Assembly: GCF_030718205.1 (NCBI RefSeq)
Contig: NZ_JAUZQF010000007.1
Coordinates: 62,001-126,000, forward strand
Source of the DNA: Nonomuraea turcica
GTDB lineage: Bacteria; Actinomycetota; Actinomycetes; Streptosporangiales; Streptosporangiaceae
Length of the DNA stretch: 64,000 bases
Reading direction: 5' to 3'
Position 1 is the stretch's first letter. Each line of letters begins with the position of its first letter. The notes beneath the pieces were generated by a model that saw only the letters and a program-made list of their open reading frames with translations, had not been told where the DNA came from and did not search any database. Of this stretch, positions 35,056-43,153 are shown piece by piece. The translations under genes and the position numbers were made by a program.

Positions 35056-35843
35056 CCCCATCCGCCGTGCTGCACGCCGACGACCTCACCCTCGCCCACG
35101 GCCGTACGGTCGTCGTGGACACCGTACAGCTCACCCTGCCGCCCGGCCGCCTCAGCGCGGTCGTCGGCCCGAACGGCTGCGGCAAGAGCACACTCCTGGC
35201 CGGGCTGAGCCGGTTGCACCGGCCCGCGGGCGGGGCCGTCCTGCTCGACGGACGAATGCTGGCGCACCTGCCCGCACGCGAGGCCGCCCGCCGCATCGGC
35301 CTGCTCCCCCAGTCGGCCGCCGCCCCCGACGGTCTGACCGTCGCCGACCTAGTCCGCTTCGGCCGGCAACCGCACCAGGGACTGCTCCGGCAGTGGTCAT
35401 CGCAGGACCAGCAGGCCGTCGACCGGGCGCTCACCGCCACCGGCATGGCGCCCTTGGCGGACCGGCCGCTGGAGACGCTGTCGGGCGGGCAGCGGCAGCG
35501 GGCCTGGATCGCGATGGCGGTCGCCCAGGAGACGCAGGTGCTGCTGCTCGACGAGCCCACCGCGGCGCTGGACCTCGGCCACCAGCTGGAGATCTTCGAG
35601 CTGCTGCGGGACCTGGCCGACGCCGGCCGGACGGTCGTGGCCGTCGTGCACGACCTGATCTCCGCCTGCCGCCACGCCGACCACCTCGTCGCCATGAAGG
35701 CCGGTCGGGTGATCATGGAGGGCGCTCCCCACGAGGTCGTGACGGCCGATCTGGTCCGCCGCCTCTACGGCGTGGAATCCAGCGTGCTGCGCGATCCGGC
35801 CACCGGCTGCCCGGTGGTCGTGCCCCGGGCACTCGCCTCGTGA
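35052..35843 (+). CDS. Fe-siderophore ABC ATPase (FecE/FepC type)
   Basis: A 263-residue ATPase. Walker A GPNGCGKST, Q-loop GLLPQSA, signature LSGGQRQRAWIAMAV, Walker B LLLLDEPTAALDL, H-loop VVHDL. The segment GLTVADLVRFGRQPHQ is typical of siderophore importers. Its last 79 bp overlap the end of the convergent MarR gene. Confidence 0.93.
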   Translation: MTPSAVLHADDLTLAHGRTVVVDTVQLTLPPGRLSAVVGPNGCGKSTLLAGLSRLHRPAGGAVLLDGRMLAHLPAREAARRIGLLPQSAAAPDGLTVADLVRFGRQPHQGLLRQWSSQDQQAVDRALTATGMAPLADRPLETLSGGQRQRAWIAMAVAQETQVLLLDEPTAALDLGHQLEIFELLRDLADAGRTVVAVVHDLISACRHADHLVAMKAGRVIMEGAPHEVVTADLVRRLYGVESSVLRDPATGCPVVVPRALAS

Positions 35844-36370
35844 CCGGCCTCGTCATCCGGCTCGCCCTCGTCATCCGGCTCGCCCTCGTCGAGGATCGCC
35901 AGCAATCGGCGCAGCGCCGGCATCGCCTGCCCGAGCGCCCGCCGATCGGCCTCGTCCAGGCGCAGCAGCGCCGCCGACAGCACCTCATCACCGGCTTCGC
36001 TCCAGGACGCCAGGCGCTCCACCGCCTCCTCAGTGAGGTAGAGCCGCGCGGCGCGACGATCCACATCGTCGCGGGCCCGCTTCAGCAACCGCGCGCGGAC
36101 GAGCTCGCCCACGATCGTCGACACCGTGTTCGGCACCAGTTGCAGCCGCTCGGCGACGGCCCGCGTCCCGATACCCGGATTCGCCTCCACCGTGCGCAGC
36201 ACCTCGATCTGCGCGTCGGGCAGGCGCGGCATCGACGCGTGCCGGCGAACGGCCCTGCGGGCCACCCGCGACACCGCGCCGAACAACGGCAACTGCCGGA
36301 CCAGCACCAGCACCTCCGCGTGCTCGTGCCCCGGATCGATCATCGGCTCGCCGACCGGCCGGGCCGCCAC
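35765..36370 (-). CDS. MarR-family regulator
   Basis: A 201-residue winged-helix regulator: PDAQIEVLRTVEANPGIGTRAVAERLQLVPNTVSTIVGELVRARLLKRARDDVDRRAARLYLTEE covers the DNA-binding part. The start is GTG at 36370 or ATG at 36343; neither has a good ribosome site, and the former leaves only 17 bp to the divergent DUF2218 gene. Past LLAILDEG the C-terminus is unusual: EGEPDD is repeated by an 18-bp tandem duplication, and the tail is read through the end of the convergent ATPase gene. The tail is probably a late extension. It may control the siderophore importer or the DUF2218 gene. Confidence 0.8.
   Translation of the reverse strand: MAARPVGEPMIDPGHEHAEVLVLVRQLPLFGAVSRVARRAVRRHASMPRLPDAQIEVLRTVEANPGIGTRAVAERLQLVPNTVSTIVGELVRARLLKRARDDVDRRAARLYLTEEAVERLASWSEAGDEVLSAALLRLDEADRRALGQAMPALRRLLAILDEGEPDDEGEPDDEAGHEASARGTTTGQPVAGSRSTLDSTP
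35849..35884. repeat. 18-bp tandem duplication inside the MarR coding end
   Basis: CTCGTCATCCGGCTCGCC occurs twice head to tail, followed by the first five bases of a third copy. It encodes the EGEPDD repeat in the MarR tail and lies just past the ATPase stop. Confidence 0.9.
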
Positions 36371-36387
36371 ACAACAGGAAGGACGAC

Positions 36388-36690
36388 ATGAACACGCACG
36401 AGAAGACCCTACAGTCCCACGCCGACGTGCTCACGGCGCGTGGCGAGCGGTGGCGCAAGCAACTCGCCTCGCACCTCGGCCGCAAGTGCGAGGTGGTGCA
36501 GGACGGCGACACGACGACCCTCGTGATCGCCGGTGGCGCGTGCGCCATGACCTGCGACGCCACGACCCTGCGCCTGGCCGCGACCGCGCCGGACGAGGAC
36601 ACCCTGGCCCAGGTCCAGCACGTCATCGGCGTGCACCTCGAGCGGTTTGCCGCCGATGAGGGGCTGCGAGTCGCCTGGCAGCGCGGCTGA
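36388..36690 (+). CDS. DUF2218 protein
   Basis: A 100-residue cytoplasmic protein of the DUF2218 family, recognised by RGERWRKQLASHLGRKCEV, a strand-rich middle, and the end VIGVHLERFAADEGLRVAWQ. GGAAGGA stands before the ATG. Members often lie next to siderophore uptake or siderophore-interacting protein genes, as here. Biochemical function is unknown. Confidence 0.82.
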   Translation: MNTHEKTLQSHADVLTARGERWRKQLASHLGRKCEVVQDGDTTTLVIAGGACAMTCDATTLRLAATAPDEDTLAQVQHVIGVHLERFAADEGLRVAWQRG

Positions 36691-36766
36691 CGATGCGTTC
36701 GCGCACTCCTGGAGAAGCTGGGGGCGGGCCCTGCTCCATCTGAGCACGGCCCGTCCTGCCGGCCGA

Positions 36767-37381
36767 TCAGCCCGCTCGCCCTGCCGCATGGGTGCGCGCG
36801 GGTGTCGACGGCCGCAGCGCGTCGCGTACGAGGTCTTCGGCGAAGGCGACAGCGGCCGGAACGGCGGGGGCACCGAGTGCGGCAGGGTTCGTGCTCAGCC
36901 CATGGATGATCAGCATGATCCGGCTCGCCAGAACACCGGGCTCCGGCGCGCCGGCCCGTGCCGCCAGGTCATGGAGGACGGCACGAGTCGCTTCGAAATG
37001 CTCGGTGGACGCCTGACGGATCGGATGTCCGGCCTCAGGGAACTCGGCGTAGGCCTTGTGGACCGGGCATCCGGGGTAGTCGGCGCTGCTCGTCACAGCG
37101 GCCAGGGTGCCGACAATGGCGACAAGGTGCCCGGCGGGATCACCGCCGGCCGATCGTCCCGCCTCTTCGATGGTCGACATCCAGTTCTCGCGGTAGCGGT
37201 GCAGGCAGGCCACGACCAATTCGTCCTTGCCGGCGAACTCCCGGTACAGCAGGTTCTTGCCGCATCCGGCTTCGTCGATGATCTGCTGGAGACCGACGGC
37301 GTGCACGCCATGGATGCTGAACAGGCGTGACGCGACCGCCAGGATGCGCTCCCGTGTCCCGGGCGCCGGCTTGCGGGCCAT
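36767..37381 (-). CDS. TetR-family regulator
   Basis: A 204-residue repressor with the N-terminal DNA-binding domain ERILAVASRLFSIHGVHAVGLQQIIDEAGCGKNLLYREFAGKDELVVACL. The C-terminal domain contains SADYPGCPVHKAYAEFPEAGHP, as in the YxaF/LmrA-like TetR group. It is divergent from the SMP-30-like gene, whose promoter has two tandem dyads of the GGACCRATCRGTCC type that would suit this regulator. Confidence 0.88.
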   Translation of the reverse strand: MARKPAPGTRERILAVASRLFSIHGVHAVGLQQIIDEAGCGKNLLYREFAGKDELVVACLHRYRENWMSTIEEAGRSAGGDPAGHLVAIVGTLAAVTSSADYPGCPVHKAYAEFPEAGHPIRQASTEHFEATRAVLHDLAARAGAPEPGVLASRIMLIIHGLSTNPAALGAPAVPAAVAFAEDLVRDALRPSTPARTHAAGRAG

Positions 37382-37486
37382 GCCCCATCTCCTCAGGCTC
37401 GGATGACCGCTCCCCCGCCGCCTTCACCGGCACCGGAGCGCCCGCAGGGGAACGTCAAGATCTCGTTTTCATGGTAGCGACCGGCA

Positions 37487-37516
37487 TTGACATCGTATGT
37501 CCGTTTCTCCCATTAT
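37487..37516 (+). promoter_or_regulatory. Sigma-70-type promoter of the SMP-30-like gene
   Basis: TTGACA (37487-37492) and CATTAT (37511-37516) are 18 bp apart on the plus strand, directly upstream of the tandem operators and 79 bp before the start codon. Confidence 0.55.
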
Positions 37517-37545
37517 GGACCAATCAGTCCCGGACCGATCGGTCC
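37517..37545. promoter_or_regulatory. Tandem TetR-type operators
   Basis: GGACCAATCAGTCC and the perfect palindrome GGACCGATCGGTCC are separated by one base (centres 15 bp apart). They cover the expected transcription start. The layout suggests cooperative binding of two dimers of the divergent TetR protein. Confidence 0.72.
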
Positions 37546-37594
37546 GCAATCGGAGGCGAGACGACCACCTCGCCTTACGCACCTGGAGATCCAC

Positions 37595-38536
37595 ATGCTC
37601 ACTCGCCGAGGCTTCGTCACCACCCTGGGCGCGGCCGGGCTCCTCGCAGCCGCGTCCCTCGCCTCACCGGCCAACGCCGCCCCGTCCATCCAGTCCCAGA
37701 GCTTCCCCCGCACCATCACACTGCCCACCGGCTTCTTCCCCGAGGGCATCGCGATCGGCGGCCCGCACGCGTACCTCTCCTCCATGGCCAACGGCGACGT
37801 CTACAAGCTCGACCTGCGGACCGGCAAGGGAGACGTGCTCACCCCCGGCCCCGGCACAGCCGCCATAGGCGTGGCCCTCGACACCTCCGGCCGCCTCTTC
37901 GTCGCCGGCGGCGAGACCGGCGACGCCAGGGTGATCGACACCGCAAGCGGCAAGGTCATCGCCTCATACCGGCTCGGCACCGGCACCACGTTCGTCAACG
38001 ACTTCCTGCTCACCCCGGACGCCGTCTGGGTCACCGACTCGATGAGCCAGGTCCTCTACCGGCTGCCACTCGGACCCCGAGGCGAACTGCCGTCGCAGGC
38101 CGACGTGGCCAAGGTGCCGCTCGGCGGAGACGTCGTCTTCGAAGAGGGCTTCAACGCCAACGGCATCGCCCGCACCCCCGACGGGAAGGCGCTGCTCATC
38201 GCACAGACGAACACCGGCCGGCTCTACCGCGTCGACCCGGCCACCGGCGTGGGAACCACCGTCGACCTCGCCGGCGAGGACCTCCGTTTCGCCGACGGCA
38301 TGCTCCTCGAAGGACGGACCCTGTACGTGGTGCAGAACTTCCTCAACACCGTGGCGGTGGTGCGACTGAACAAGACCGGCACCAAGGGACAGATCCTCGA
38401 AGGGCGCACCGACCCGCGTTTCGACATCCCGACCACGATCGCCCGCTTCGGCGACCACTTCTACCTGCCCAACGCCCGCTTCGGCATCCCATCCCCGCAG
38501 ACGGCCGAGTTCACCGTGGTGGCCATCCCACAGTGA
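37595..38536 (+). CDS. Secreted SMP-30/gluconolactonase-like beta-propeller protein
   Basis: A 313-residue exported protein. The N-terminus LTRRGFVTTLGAAGLLAAASLASPANA is a Tat-type signal. The mature part has repeated propeller-like blades (PEGIAIGGPHAYLSSMANG; IGVALDTSGRLFVAGGE; NGIARTPDGKALLIAQTNTGRLYRV; FADGMLLEGRTLYVVQNF), as in SMP-30/NHL lactonase-like proteins. The ATG at 37595 follows GGAG. Control by the divergent TetR gene is suggested by the tandem operators. Substrate unknown; a lactonase or a stress-induced scaffold are both possible. Confidence 0.78.
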   Translation: MLTRRGFVTTLGAAGLLAAASLASPANAAPSIQSQSFPRTITLPTGFFPEGIAIGGPHAYLSSMANGDVYKLDLRTGKGDVLTPGPGTAAIGVALDTSGRLFVAGGETGDARVIDTASGKVIASYRLGTGTTFVNDFLLTPDAVWVTDSMSQVLYRLPLGPRGELPSQADVAKVPLGGDVVFEEGFNANGIARTPDGKALLIAQTNTGRLYRVDPATGVGTTVDLAGEDLRFADGMLLEGRTLYVVQNFLNTVAVVRLNKTGTKGQILEGRTDPRFDIPTTIARFGDHFYLPNARFGIPSPQTAEFTVVAIPQ

Positions 38537-38678
38537 CGCCGCACGCGGGTGCTGCCCACCGGGGCCGAGCACGGCGGGCAGCACCCGATCAGCACCTGCT
38601 CGCCTTCGAGGATGCTGGTGGCGGCGCGGCGTTTCCGGCCAGGGCAGGCTGGAGGTCAAGTCATCGAGACCGTCGCGG

Positions 38679-38906
38679 TCAGCCGAGACGAGCTGGATCA
38701 CCGGACGGCGTCGTGCCACCGCGTCGTTCCGCGAACGTCTGGCCGCCCTTCATCTTGTCGCTCCACTGCGCCTCGATGATCTGCACCGTGACGGCATCCG
38801 GCAGGCAGTCCAGGTTCTTCATCAAGGCGTTCGTGATGTCGATCATCATCCTCCTCTTCTGCTCGTCGGTCTTGCCCGCGGCCATGAACACGTGGACTTC
38901 CGGCAT
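38679..38906 (-). CDS. 4-oxalocrotonate tautomerase-like protein
   Basis: A 75-residue small tautomerase. The initiator Met is followed by Pro (MPEVHVFMAAGKTDEQKRRM), giving the N-terminal Pro1 general base after Met removal. The rest fits the beta-alpha-beta tautomerase fold, with a slightly extended C-terminus. GAGGAAG precedes the ATG. It lies downstream of the MFS gene of the same strand (229 bp apart) and may act on a keto-enol intermediate of that pathway. Confidence 0.78.
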   Translation of the reverse strand: MPEVHVFMAAGKTDEQKRRMMIDITNALMKNLDCLPDAVTVQIIEAQWSDKMKGGQTFAERRGGTTPSGDPARLG

Positions 38907-39135
38907 CGTGGTCTTCCTCAGGTCCTTTGCTGGGGCGGATCGGCCGAGCGGGTGAGCCCGGGCGACAACATGTGGTGCTCAGAGAGCCGCGCCCGCGGCG
39001 GCTCGGGCCGGCGCGCCGGCGACGCCGGGCCCGCTAGGTGGGCCAGGCGGGCCGGCGTTGGGGAGAGTGAGCGTCCGATGTGGGGACCTCGCTGCCGGGG
39101 GGCGACGTGGACGGCGTCAGCGGGTGCGGCCTGTC

Positions 39136-40428
39136 TCATGCAGTGGACGAGTTGCTCGGCGATACGTTCGCAGGCACGGCATCAAGGCCGCCCGGCGCGA
39201 GTGCGATGCCTTTCGTCTCAGGAAGCAGCAGGGTGACGAGGAACGCGATGCTGTAGCCCAGCAGCGCGATCAGCCCGATGGCCTCTGCCAAGGTGATCCA
39301 CTGGGCGAGAATGCCGATGCAGGAGACCGCGATGGCACCGGCCGTTTTGCCGAAGTTGTAGGCGAAGCTCTGCCCGCTGCCGCGGATTGCCGTGGGGAAC
39401 AGTTCCGTGAAGTACGGGCCCAGCGACGCGTAGTTGCCGATCGTGAAGAAACCGAACGGCACACCCATCACGACCAGTCCCCAGCCTGACAGCGGCAGGA
39501 ACATGTACGCGATGGTCACCAGCCAGGAAGAGGCCAGGAACAGCTGGAACGTCCGCCGCCGACCGAGCACGTCGGCCAGATAGGCACTCGCCAGGAAACC
39601 GAAGAAGGAGCCGCCGGTCACCAGGAACAGGTAGTACCCCGAGGCGCTGGGCGACAGCTCCCGGACCGTCTTCATGAACGTCGGCAGCCAGTTGACGATC
39701 GCGCCACCGACGCCGACCACACCGAACGCCAGCAGCGACGCCTTGATGGTGACCGACCGCACCTCCGGCCGGAAGATCGCCCCGAGGCCAGGGCTGCGGC
39801 GGCCTTTGGCCGCCATGGCCGCGCGCGTCTGCTGGTAAAGCTCCGGCTCCTCGATCCTGCGGCGCAAGTACAGCACCAGAAGGCCGGGCAGCACCCCGAT
39901 CATCAGCAGCACCCGCCAGCCGAAGTCCGGCGGTACGAGGGCCAGGACCACGCCGGCGAGGATCGAGGCCATGCTCCAGCCGATGCCGAAGCCGCTTTGC
40001 ACGCTTCCCACCGCCTTGCCGCGATGGGCAGGCCGGATGATCTCACCCATGAGCACCGCGCCGGCGGCCCACTCCCCTCCGAAGCCCAGCCCTTGCAGCA
40101 CGCGCACAACGATGAGCTGTTCGAAGTTCTGTGTGAAGCCCGCGACGAAGGTGAAAATCGAGAACCAGAGAATGGTGAACTGCATCACGCGGACACGCCC
40201 CCAGCGGTCCGCCAGGAAGCCACACGCCCAGCCGCCGACAGCTGCCGAGATGAGTGTCGCCGTAGCCAGGTAGCCTGCTTGGGCCGTGGTCATGCCCCAG
40301 GCCGCGATGAGCACGGGGAGTACGAAGCTGAAGAGCTGCGCATCCATCGCATCCACCGCCCATCCTGAGAAGCATCCCCAGAATGTGTTGCGCTCGCGCT
40401 TGGTCAGCTCGCGATACCAGCTGAACAT
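39136..40428 (-). CDS. MFS metabolite:H+ symporter (aromatic acid or sialate/lactate symporter type)
   Basis: A 430-residue, 12-helix secondary transporter. FLADRWGRVRVMQF is the MFS loop 2-3 motif, GWAVDAMDAQLFSFVLPVLI carries the helix 1 acidic residues typical of AAHS/SHS symporters, and RVLQGLGFGGEWAAGAVLMGE is helix 4 to 5. SD GGAAGGA precedes the ATG. It is part of the LysR-flanked operon with the SDR, dehydrogenase and RraA-family genes. An organic or aromatic acid is the likely cargo. Confidence 0.86.
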   Translation of the reverse strand: MFSWYRELTKRERNTFWGCFSGWAVDAMDAQLFSFVLPVLIAAWGMTTAQAGYLATATLISAAVGGWACGFLADRWGRVRVMQFTILWFSIFTFVAGFTQNFEQLIVVRVLQGLGFGGEWAAGAVLMGEIIRPAHRGKAVGSVQSGFGIGWSMASILAGVVLALVPPDFGWRVLLMIGVLPGLLVLYLRRRIEEPELYQQTRAAMAAKGRRSPGLGAIFRPEVRSVTIKASLLAFGVVGVGGAIVNWLPTFMKTVRELSPSASGYYLFLVTGGSFFGFLASAYLADVLGRRRTFQLFLASSWLVTIAYMFLPLSGWGLVVMGVPFGFFTIGNYASLGPYFTELFPTAIRGSGQSFAYNFGKTAGAIAVSCIGILAQWITLAEAIGLIALLGYSIAFLVTLLLPETKGIALAPGGLDAVPANVSPSNSSTA

Positions 40429-40473
40429 TCGGTTGTCCTTCCCAACCTTGGATCTTGTCTCCGGCTCAGCGGC

Positions 40474-41262
40474 TCACACGACGAGCGGGGTCAGCGCGCC
40501 GTCCATCGTCAGCGACGCGCCGGTCACGTAGGACGCCCGGGCGCTGGCGAGGTAGAGCGCCGCATCGGCGACCTCCTCCGGCGTGGCGTACCGCCCGAGG
40601 GGGATGCGCTGCAGGTTCTGACGCAGCAGCTCCGCCGGCGGCTTTCCGGTCATGCGCGATTCCGCCTCGAGATTCATCTGCACCCGGCCGGTCATGGTCG
40701 CCCCGGGGTTGATGACGTTGACGCGGACGCCCGCGCGTCCCCACGCCGCGGCCAGCCCTGCGGAGGCCAGCATCAGAGCCGCGTTCGCCGCCCCGCCGGG
40801 AAGGTGGACCGGAGAGGCGATCTTCCCGCCGGTGCCGATGATGTTGACGATCGCGCCGGCCCGCCGCTCCACCATCCGCGGCAGGACGTGGTCCATGACG
40901 TTCATGTACGTGAAGAACTTCGCGTCCATCGCCACGCGCCACTTGTCCGGCGTCAGTTCGGCGGGGGGCACGCGCCTGGCGCCGCCGGCGGAGTTGATCA
41001 GGACGTCGATCGGCCCGACCTGCTCTTCGGCGGCCACCACCATGCGTTCCGCCGCCGCTCCATCGGACAGGTCGGCCGCGAACGTCGTGACCTCGACGCC
41101 GTCCTCCGCCAGAGCCGCCTGGGCAGCGCTCAGATTGTCCTTGTTGCGGGACACGATGACCGCGCGGGCGCCTTCCTTGCCGAAGGCGCGGGCACAGGCC
41201 AGTCCGATGCCTTTGCTACCGCCTGTGACGAGGACGATTTTCCCGTCAAGCTCGAGGTTCAT
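40474..41262 (-). CDS. SDR-fold protein lacking the YxxxK catalytic motif
   Basis: A 262-residue short-chain dehydrogenase-like protein. The cofactor motif TGGSKGIG (14-21) and the NSAGG segment are present, and the C-terminal YVTGASLTMDGAL is standard. The active-site region reads GTGGKIASPVHLPGGAANAAL, where typical members have Ser ... YSASKAAL. Ser, Tyr and Lys are therefore all replaced. It may be a divergent enzyme subgroup with another mechanism or a non-redox member. Its start lies inside the end of the 2-hydroxyacid dehydrogenase gene, in the same operon. Confidence 0.82.
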   Translation of the reverse strand: MNLELDGKIVLVTGGSKGIGLACARAFGKEGARAVIVSRNKDNLSAAQAALAEDGVEVTTFAADLSDGAAAERMVVAAEEQVGPIDVLINSAGGARRVPPAELTPDKWRVAMDAKFFTYMNVMDHVLPRMVERRAGAIVNIIGTGGKIASPVHLPGGAANAALMLASAGLAAAWGRAGVRVNVINPGATMTGRVQMNLEAESRMTGKPPAELLRQNLQRIPLGRYATPEEVADAALYLASARASYVTGASLTMDGALTPLVV

Positions 41263-42262
41263 TGCGCACAGTCCCTTTCAGCACTTCGGGGTTGTGGACG
41301 TTGATGGGGGCGCCGTGGGCGAACGCCACGATCTGATCGAAGGCGTTGCCGTAGGCGAACTCGTAGTTGTCCCGCTCGACATAGCCGAGGTGGGGCGTGC
41401 ACAGGGCGTTCGGCAGCCGCAGCAGCGGGTCGGCCGGGTCGGTCAGCGGCTCGTCCTCGAACACGTCGACCGCCGCCTTCCCCGGCCGCCCGGCACGCAG
41501 GGCCGCGACGAGCGCCCCGGGCTGGATCAGCTCCGCCCGGCTGGTGTTCACCAGCAACGCCGTCCGCTTCATCAGGGCCAGGTCGCCGGGGCCGATCAGG
41601 CCGGTGGTCTCCGCGCTCAGGCGCAGGTGCAGGCTGAGCACGTCCGACTGCTCGAACAATGCCTGCCTGCTCGCGGCCACCGGGAGGCCCGCGGCGCTCG
41701 CCCGCTCCAGTGAGCCCTGCCGCCCCCAGACCAGCAGCTCCATGCCGAACGCCGCGCCGATCTGCGCCACCATCGAGCCGAGCCGGCCGAAACCGTAGAT
41801 GCCCAGCGTCCGGCCACGCAGCCCCAGCCCGATCGTGCTCTGCCAGCGGCCCTCGCGCAGCGCGGCGCTCTCGTACGGGATGTTGCGCAGCGCGGCCAGG
41901 ATCAGGCCCCACGTGAGCTCCACGGTGGGGTACGACGGGCGTGCGGCCAGGGCCGAGGACGCGATCACGCCGTGCCGCGTGCACGCGGCGAGGTCGACAT
42001 GCGGGATGTGACCGTTCTGGCTGATCAGCTTGAGCTTCGGCAGGCGGCTGAGCAGCGCTTCGCCGACCTTGGTACGCTCGCGAAGCAGGACCAGCACGTC
42101 GGCATCGGCCAGGCGCTCGGCCAGCACATCCACGTCGGCCACCGCGTCGTTCCAGATCGTGACGTCATGGCCGTCCAGCTTGGCGAAGCAGTCGAGCGTA
42201 CGGACGACGTCCTGGTAGTCGTCGAGGATAGAGACACGCAGACTCAGCGGGGAATCGGTCAT
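41246..42262 (-). CDS. D-2-hydroxyacid dehydrogenase family protein
   Basis: A 338-residue NAD(P)-dependent dehydrogenase. The Rossmann motif is GIYGFGRLGSMVA. Catalytic residues are visible as Arg in VNTSRAELI, Glu in VDVFEDEPL and His in TPHLGYV. I chose the ATG at 42262, six bases after the previous stop; longer reading upstream runs through the end of the RraA gene. Likely reaction is interconversion of a 2-oxo acid and a D-2-hydroxy acid in the pathway of this operon. Confidence 0.88.
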   Translation of the reverse strand: MTDSPLSLRVSILDDYQDVVRTLDCFAKLDGHDVTIWNDAVADVDVLAERLADADVLVLLRERTKVGEALLSRLPKLKLISQNGHIPHVDLAACTRHGVIASSALAARPSYPTVELTWGLILAALRNIPYESAALREGRWQSTIGLGLRGRTLGIYGFGRLGSMVAQIGAAFGMELLVWGRQGSLERASAAGLPVAASRQALFEQSDVLSLHLRLSAETTGLIGPGDLALMKRTALLVNTSRAELIQPGALVAALRAGRPGKAAVDVFEDEPLTDPADPLLRLPNALCTPHLGYVERDNYEFAYGNAFDQIVAFAHGAPINVHNPEVLKGTVRNEPRA

Positions 42263-42267
42263 GGCCT

Positions 42268-43014
42268 TCACGCATTCGTCGGGAGATCGGCAACCGCGGT
42301 GCCGGCGTCGACCGCCGCGCACTTCTCCTCCTCGAAGGCGGCTTTCGACAGTGCTCGTTCCAGCACCTCGGCCGCCCGGGAGATCGGGATGAAGCACACG
42401 CCGGTTTCGTCGGCGACGACGATGTCGCCGGGAGAGACACGGACGCCGGCGATCTGGACATCGCCGTTGATCTCCACCGTCTCGATGCGCCACTTTCCCG
42501 TCACCGGGGTGATTTCAGTGGCCCAGAGAGGGTAGCCGACCCGCCGGGAATGGCCGAGGTCGCGGATGCCGCCGGAGACGATGGCGCCGGCTTCACCTTG
42601 CCGCTTGCCGGTCTGCGCCGAGATGCCGCCCATGTTGGAGACGCCTGCGACGCCGTCGATCACGATGACGTCGCCGGGCAGCGCCAGGTTGTGCGCCTCG
42701 AACTCCGCCATGCGGTTGACGTGGCCGCGCGCCGTTTCATGAACCGGCTCACGTTGCATGATGTTGCGCACGGTCAGCGCCGGCCCGACGATGCTCGTGG
42801 ACGGCAGGGTCGGCTCGAGAACCGAGGCGCCGATCACCCCGGTGAGGCCCAGCTCGTCCATGATGTCGGAGACCACGCTGGTGGCGTCGGCGATGCCCTT
42901 GAATCCCTCGATCAGGCCCTGGGGCGGCCGCGGGGTGCGCAGGAGACGAATCCGCTCGGGGCTGATCTTTCCGGTCAGCTTCGGCAGCACGTCTCCAGCG
43001 GGAGCGTCTATCAT
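42268..43014 (-). CDS. RraA-family aldolase/decarboxylase-like protein
   Basis: A 248-residue member of the RraA/HMG-aldolase fold family. It contains DIMDELGLTGVIG, the substrate loop EFEAHNLALPGDVIVIDGVAG, VSGGIRDLG (the metal/acid-base G-x-R-D) and VSPGDIVVADETGVCFIP. I chose the ATG at 43014, with AGAAGGA nine bases upstream. A GTG at 43149 would give 45 extra residues of low-complexity character and would leave only 4 bp to the divergent LysR start. It probably cleaves or decarboxylates a keto acid; it is not a close copy of the LigK-type protein in the first island. Confidence 0.84.
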   Translation of the reverse strand: MIDAPAGDVLPKLTGKISPERIRLLRTPRPPQGLIEGFKGIADATSVVSDIMDELGLTGVIGASVLEPTLPSTSIVGPALTVRNIMQREPVHETARGHVNRMAEFEAHNLALPGDVIVIDGVAGVSNMGGISAQTGKRQGEAGAIVSGGIRDLGHSRRVGYPLWATEITPVTGKWRIETVEINGDVQIAGVRVSPGDIVVADETGVCFIPISRAAEVLERALSKAAFEEEKCAAVDAGTAVADLPTNA

Positions 43015-43153
43015 GTTGCGAAATCCTTCTGACATTTCGGGCGCCACTCGCGGTAACCGGTCTTGATACTCGGCGTGGCGCGTTCCCGCTGATAGTTGCC
43101 CAGTTGCCCCGGATGGGTCCAATTCAGAGTCTGAGGGGATCGTCATCACTCAG

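Noticed and set aside
38907..39135. Possible small gene between the tautomerase and MFS genes
   Set aside because: A 73-codon frame exists, but it is Pro/Arg-rich, has no ribosome site and shows no family pattern.
43015..43149. 45-residue N-terminal extension of the RraA-family protein
   Set aside because: The extension would leave 4 bp for a divergent promoter, lacks a ribosome site and is low in complexity; ATG 43014 has AGAAGGA nine bases upstream.
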